The position numbers were made by a program, and so were the translations under genes. The notes beneath the pieces are model-generated. The model worked only from the letters and a program-made list of their open reading frames with translations. It did not search any database and was not told the DNA's origin. Shown here in pieces: positions 41,726-42,631 of a stretch of DNA of 42,631 nucleotides. Within the stretch, counting starts at the first letter, position 1. Each line of letters starts with the position of its first letter. This stretch comes from Anaerolineaceae bacterium (GTDB taxonomy: Bacteria > Chloroflexota > Anaerolineae > Anaerolineales > Anaerolineaceae), in the NCBI GenBank assembly GCA_011620555.1, contig WOYY01000075.1, positions 1 to 42,631 on the forward strand, written 5' to 3'.

Positions 41726-41753
41726 TTACATCACACTAACGGCATGCTATAAT
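41725..41753 (+). promoter_or_regulatory. Promoter of the ZIP transporter gene
   Basis: TTTACA (41725-41730), 17 bases, then TATAAT (41748-41753) with an upstream TG-C extension. Transcription would start near 41760. Confidence 0.8.
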
Positions 41754-41789
41754 CGGGTGAGTGTTAAGAAATAATAAGGAGTTCAAAGT

Positions 41790-42602
41790 ATGATCGCTTT
41801 TTTGGGACAATATTCACCTATCATCCAGGCCTTATTTGGAACGCTTTTCACCTGGGGGATGACGGCAATCGGCGCGGGGATGATCTTTTTCACCCGAGAG
41901 GTCAGCCGGAAGTTATTGGATGGCATGCTGGGATTTGCCTCCGGCGTGATGATCGCGGCCAGTTATTGGTCGCTGCTGGCGCCGGCGATTGAAATGTCCG
42001 AAGGATTGAACGTGCCCTCCTGGTTCCCGGCGACTGCGGGTTTTCTGCTAGGGGGCGGCTTCCTCTTCGCGGTGGATAAGCTTTTGCCCCACCTGCACCA
42101 AGGGCTGGAAGATTCTTATACGGAGGGGCTGAAATCCTCCTGGCAGCGCAGCGTCCTGCTGGTGACGGCCATCACGCTGCACAACATCCCGGAAGGCCTG
42201 GCTGTTGGGGTCGCCTTTGGGGCGGCTTCGGCCGGGGTGGGGGATGCCGGCCTGGCTTCGGCCGTTGCGCTGGCGATAGGGATCGGGCTCCAGAACTTCC
42301 CCGAAGGGCTGGCGGTCTCAGCGCCCTTGCGGCGGGAAGGCTGGAAACTGGGCAAAGCCTTCTTGTATGGCCAGGCTTCCGGCATCGTCGAGCCGATTGC
42401 GGCCGTGATCGGCGCGGCGGCGACCCTGTGGATGCGCCCGATCCTGCCCTATGCTCTGGCCTTTGCGGCGGGCGCGATGATCTATGTGGTGGCTGAGGAG
42501 TTGATCCCCGAATCCAAACGGGAGGGCCACTCGGACATCCCGACCATCGGCGTGATGCTCGGATTTGCCATGATGATGCTCCTGGATGTGGCTTTGGGAT
42601 AG
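41790..42602 (+). CDS. ZIP family divalent metal transporter
   Basis: A 270-residue inner-membrane carrier with eight likely membrane segments. The metal site of the family is seen in [17 protein letters not shown] (fourth segment, His-Asn-x-Pro-Glu-Gly) and [17 protein letters not shown] (fifth segment, Asn and Glu); a His-containing loop between segments three and four ([16 protein letters not shown]) is also typical. It likely imports zinc, iron or manganese. Closest in style to the ZupT/GufA subfamily. The promoter carries a palindromic site that may respond to metal. Confidence 0.93.
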   Translation: MIAFLGQYSPIIQALFGTLFTWGMTAIGAGMIFFTREVSRKLLDGMLGFASGVMIAASYWSLLAPAIEMSEGLNVPSWFPATAGFLLGGGFLFAVDKLLPHLHQGLEDSYTEGLKSSWQRSVLLVTAITLHNIPEGLAVGVAFGAASAGVGDAGLASAVALAIGIGLQNFPEGLAVSAPLRREGWKLGKAFLYGQASGIVEPIAAVIGAAATLWMRPILPYALAFAAGAMIYVVAEELIPESKREGHSDIPTIGVMLGFAMMMLLDVALG

Positions 42603-42631
42603 GGGCTCCCCAGGGACAATCGAGAGCAAAA

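Noticed and set aside
1-42631. CRISPR arrays, prophage or complete insertion sequences
   Set aside because: No regularly spaced short repeats, no phage structural genes and no intact transposase with terminal repeats were seen on either strand.
42603-42631. Feature at the right edge
   Set aside because: Only 29 bases follow the ZIP stop; GGGGCTCCCC is a small dyad, but too little sequence remains to judge a terminator.

Overview
The window looks like a chromosomal segment of an anaerobic Chloroflexi bacterium, most likely class Anaerolineae. This is an inference from gene content and codon style; no 16S rRNA is present. Supporting signs are the GC-rich coding bias, frequent TTG starts, M23/LysM envelope peptidases, paired M16 peptidases, a large FtsK, a conserved small acidic protein and a selenocysteine tRNA. 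No prophage, CRISPR array or complete insertion sequence is visible. Layout: 1-930 holds a decayed PadR regulator and HAAS-type membrane protein pair on the minus strand. 986-6963 holds an orphan DNA methyltransferase, an unknown protein, a nucleoside phosphorylase, a type I phosphodiesterase and glutamine synthetase (glnA). 6964-8727 is the most interesting part. The glnA leader carries what reads as a glmS self-cleaving ribozyme, and the divergent promoter carries two SOS/LexA-type boxes driving an FtsK-like ATPase and a 75-residue protein. 8710-12404 is a minus-strand operon of two M16 peptidases, AcpS and a metallophosphoesterase. 12545-19526 holds a ferredoxin-NADP reductase with a terminator in its leader, a membrane protein, an M19 dipeptidase, an S1-domain protein and FtsK. 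19999-22495 holds rho, a LysM/M23 peptidase and tRNA-Arg(CCT). 22554-25248 holds a poly-Asp protein, a secreted four-repeat protein, a ParA fragment and Hsp20. 25413-28822 holds an M23 peptidase and an operon of an MBL-fold protein, an asparaginase and an endonuclease III homologue. 28866-33018 holds MiaB, a STAS protein and a large secreted M6-like metallopeptidase. 33260-35472 is a Wzz/O-antigen-ligase pair. 35473-38309 is an AT-rich ABC-transporter block, followed by tRNA-Sec with its own promoter and a broken RAYT transposase. 39156-42602 holds a GH13 glycosidase, an RlmI-like methyltransferase and a ZIP metal transporter. How the genes work together: most are housekeeping (nitrogen assimilation, translation and RNA processing, DNA segregation and repair, envelope remodelling). 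The accessory content is the orphan methylase, the SOS-box operon, the ABC block and the decayed mobile or regulatory remnants. The best candidate for something not well described is the glmS-type ribozyme ahead of glutamine synthetase. It would let glucosamine-6-phosphate, the product of the main amidotransferase that consumes glutamine at the start of cell-wall amino-sugar synthesis, control glutamine synthesis itself. The second candidate is the SOS-box-controlled ATPase and small-protein operon that sits back to back with it.
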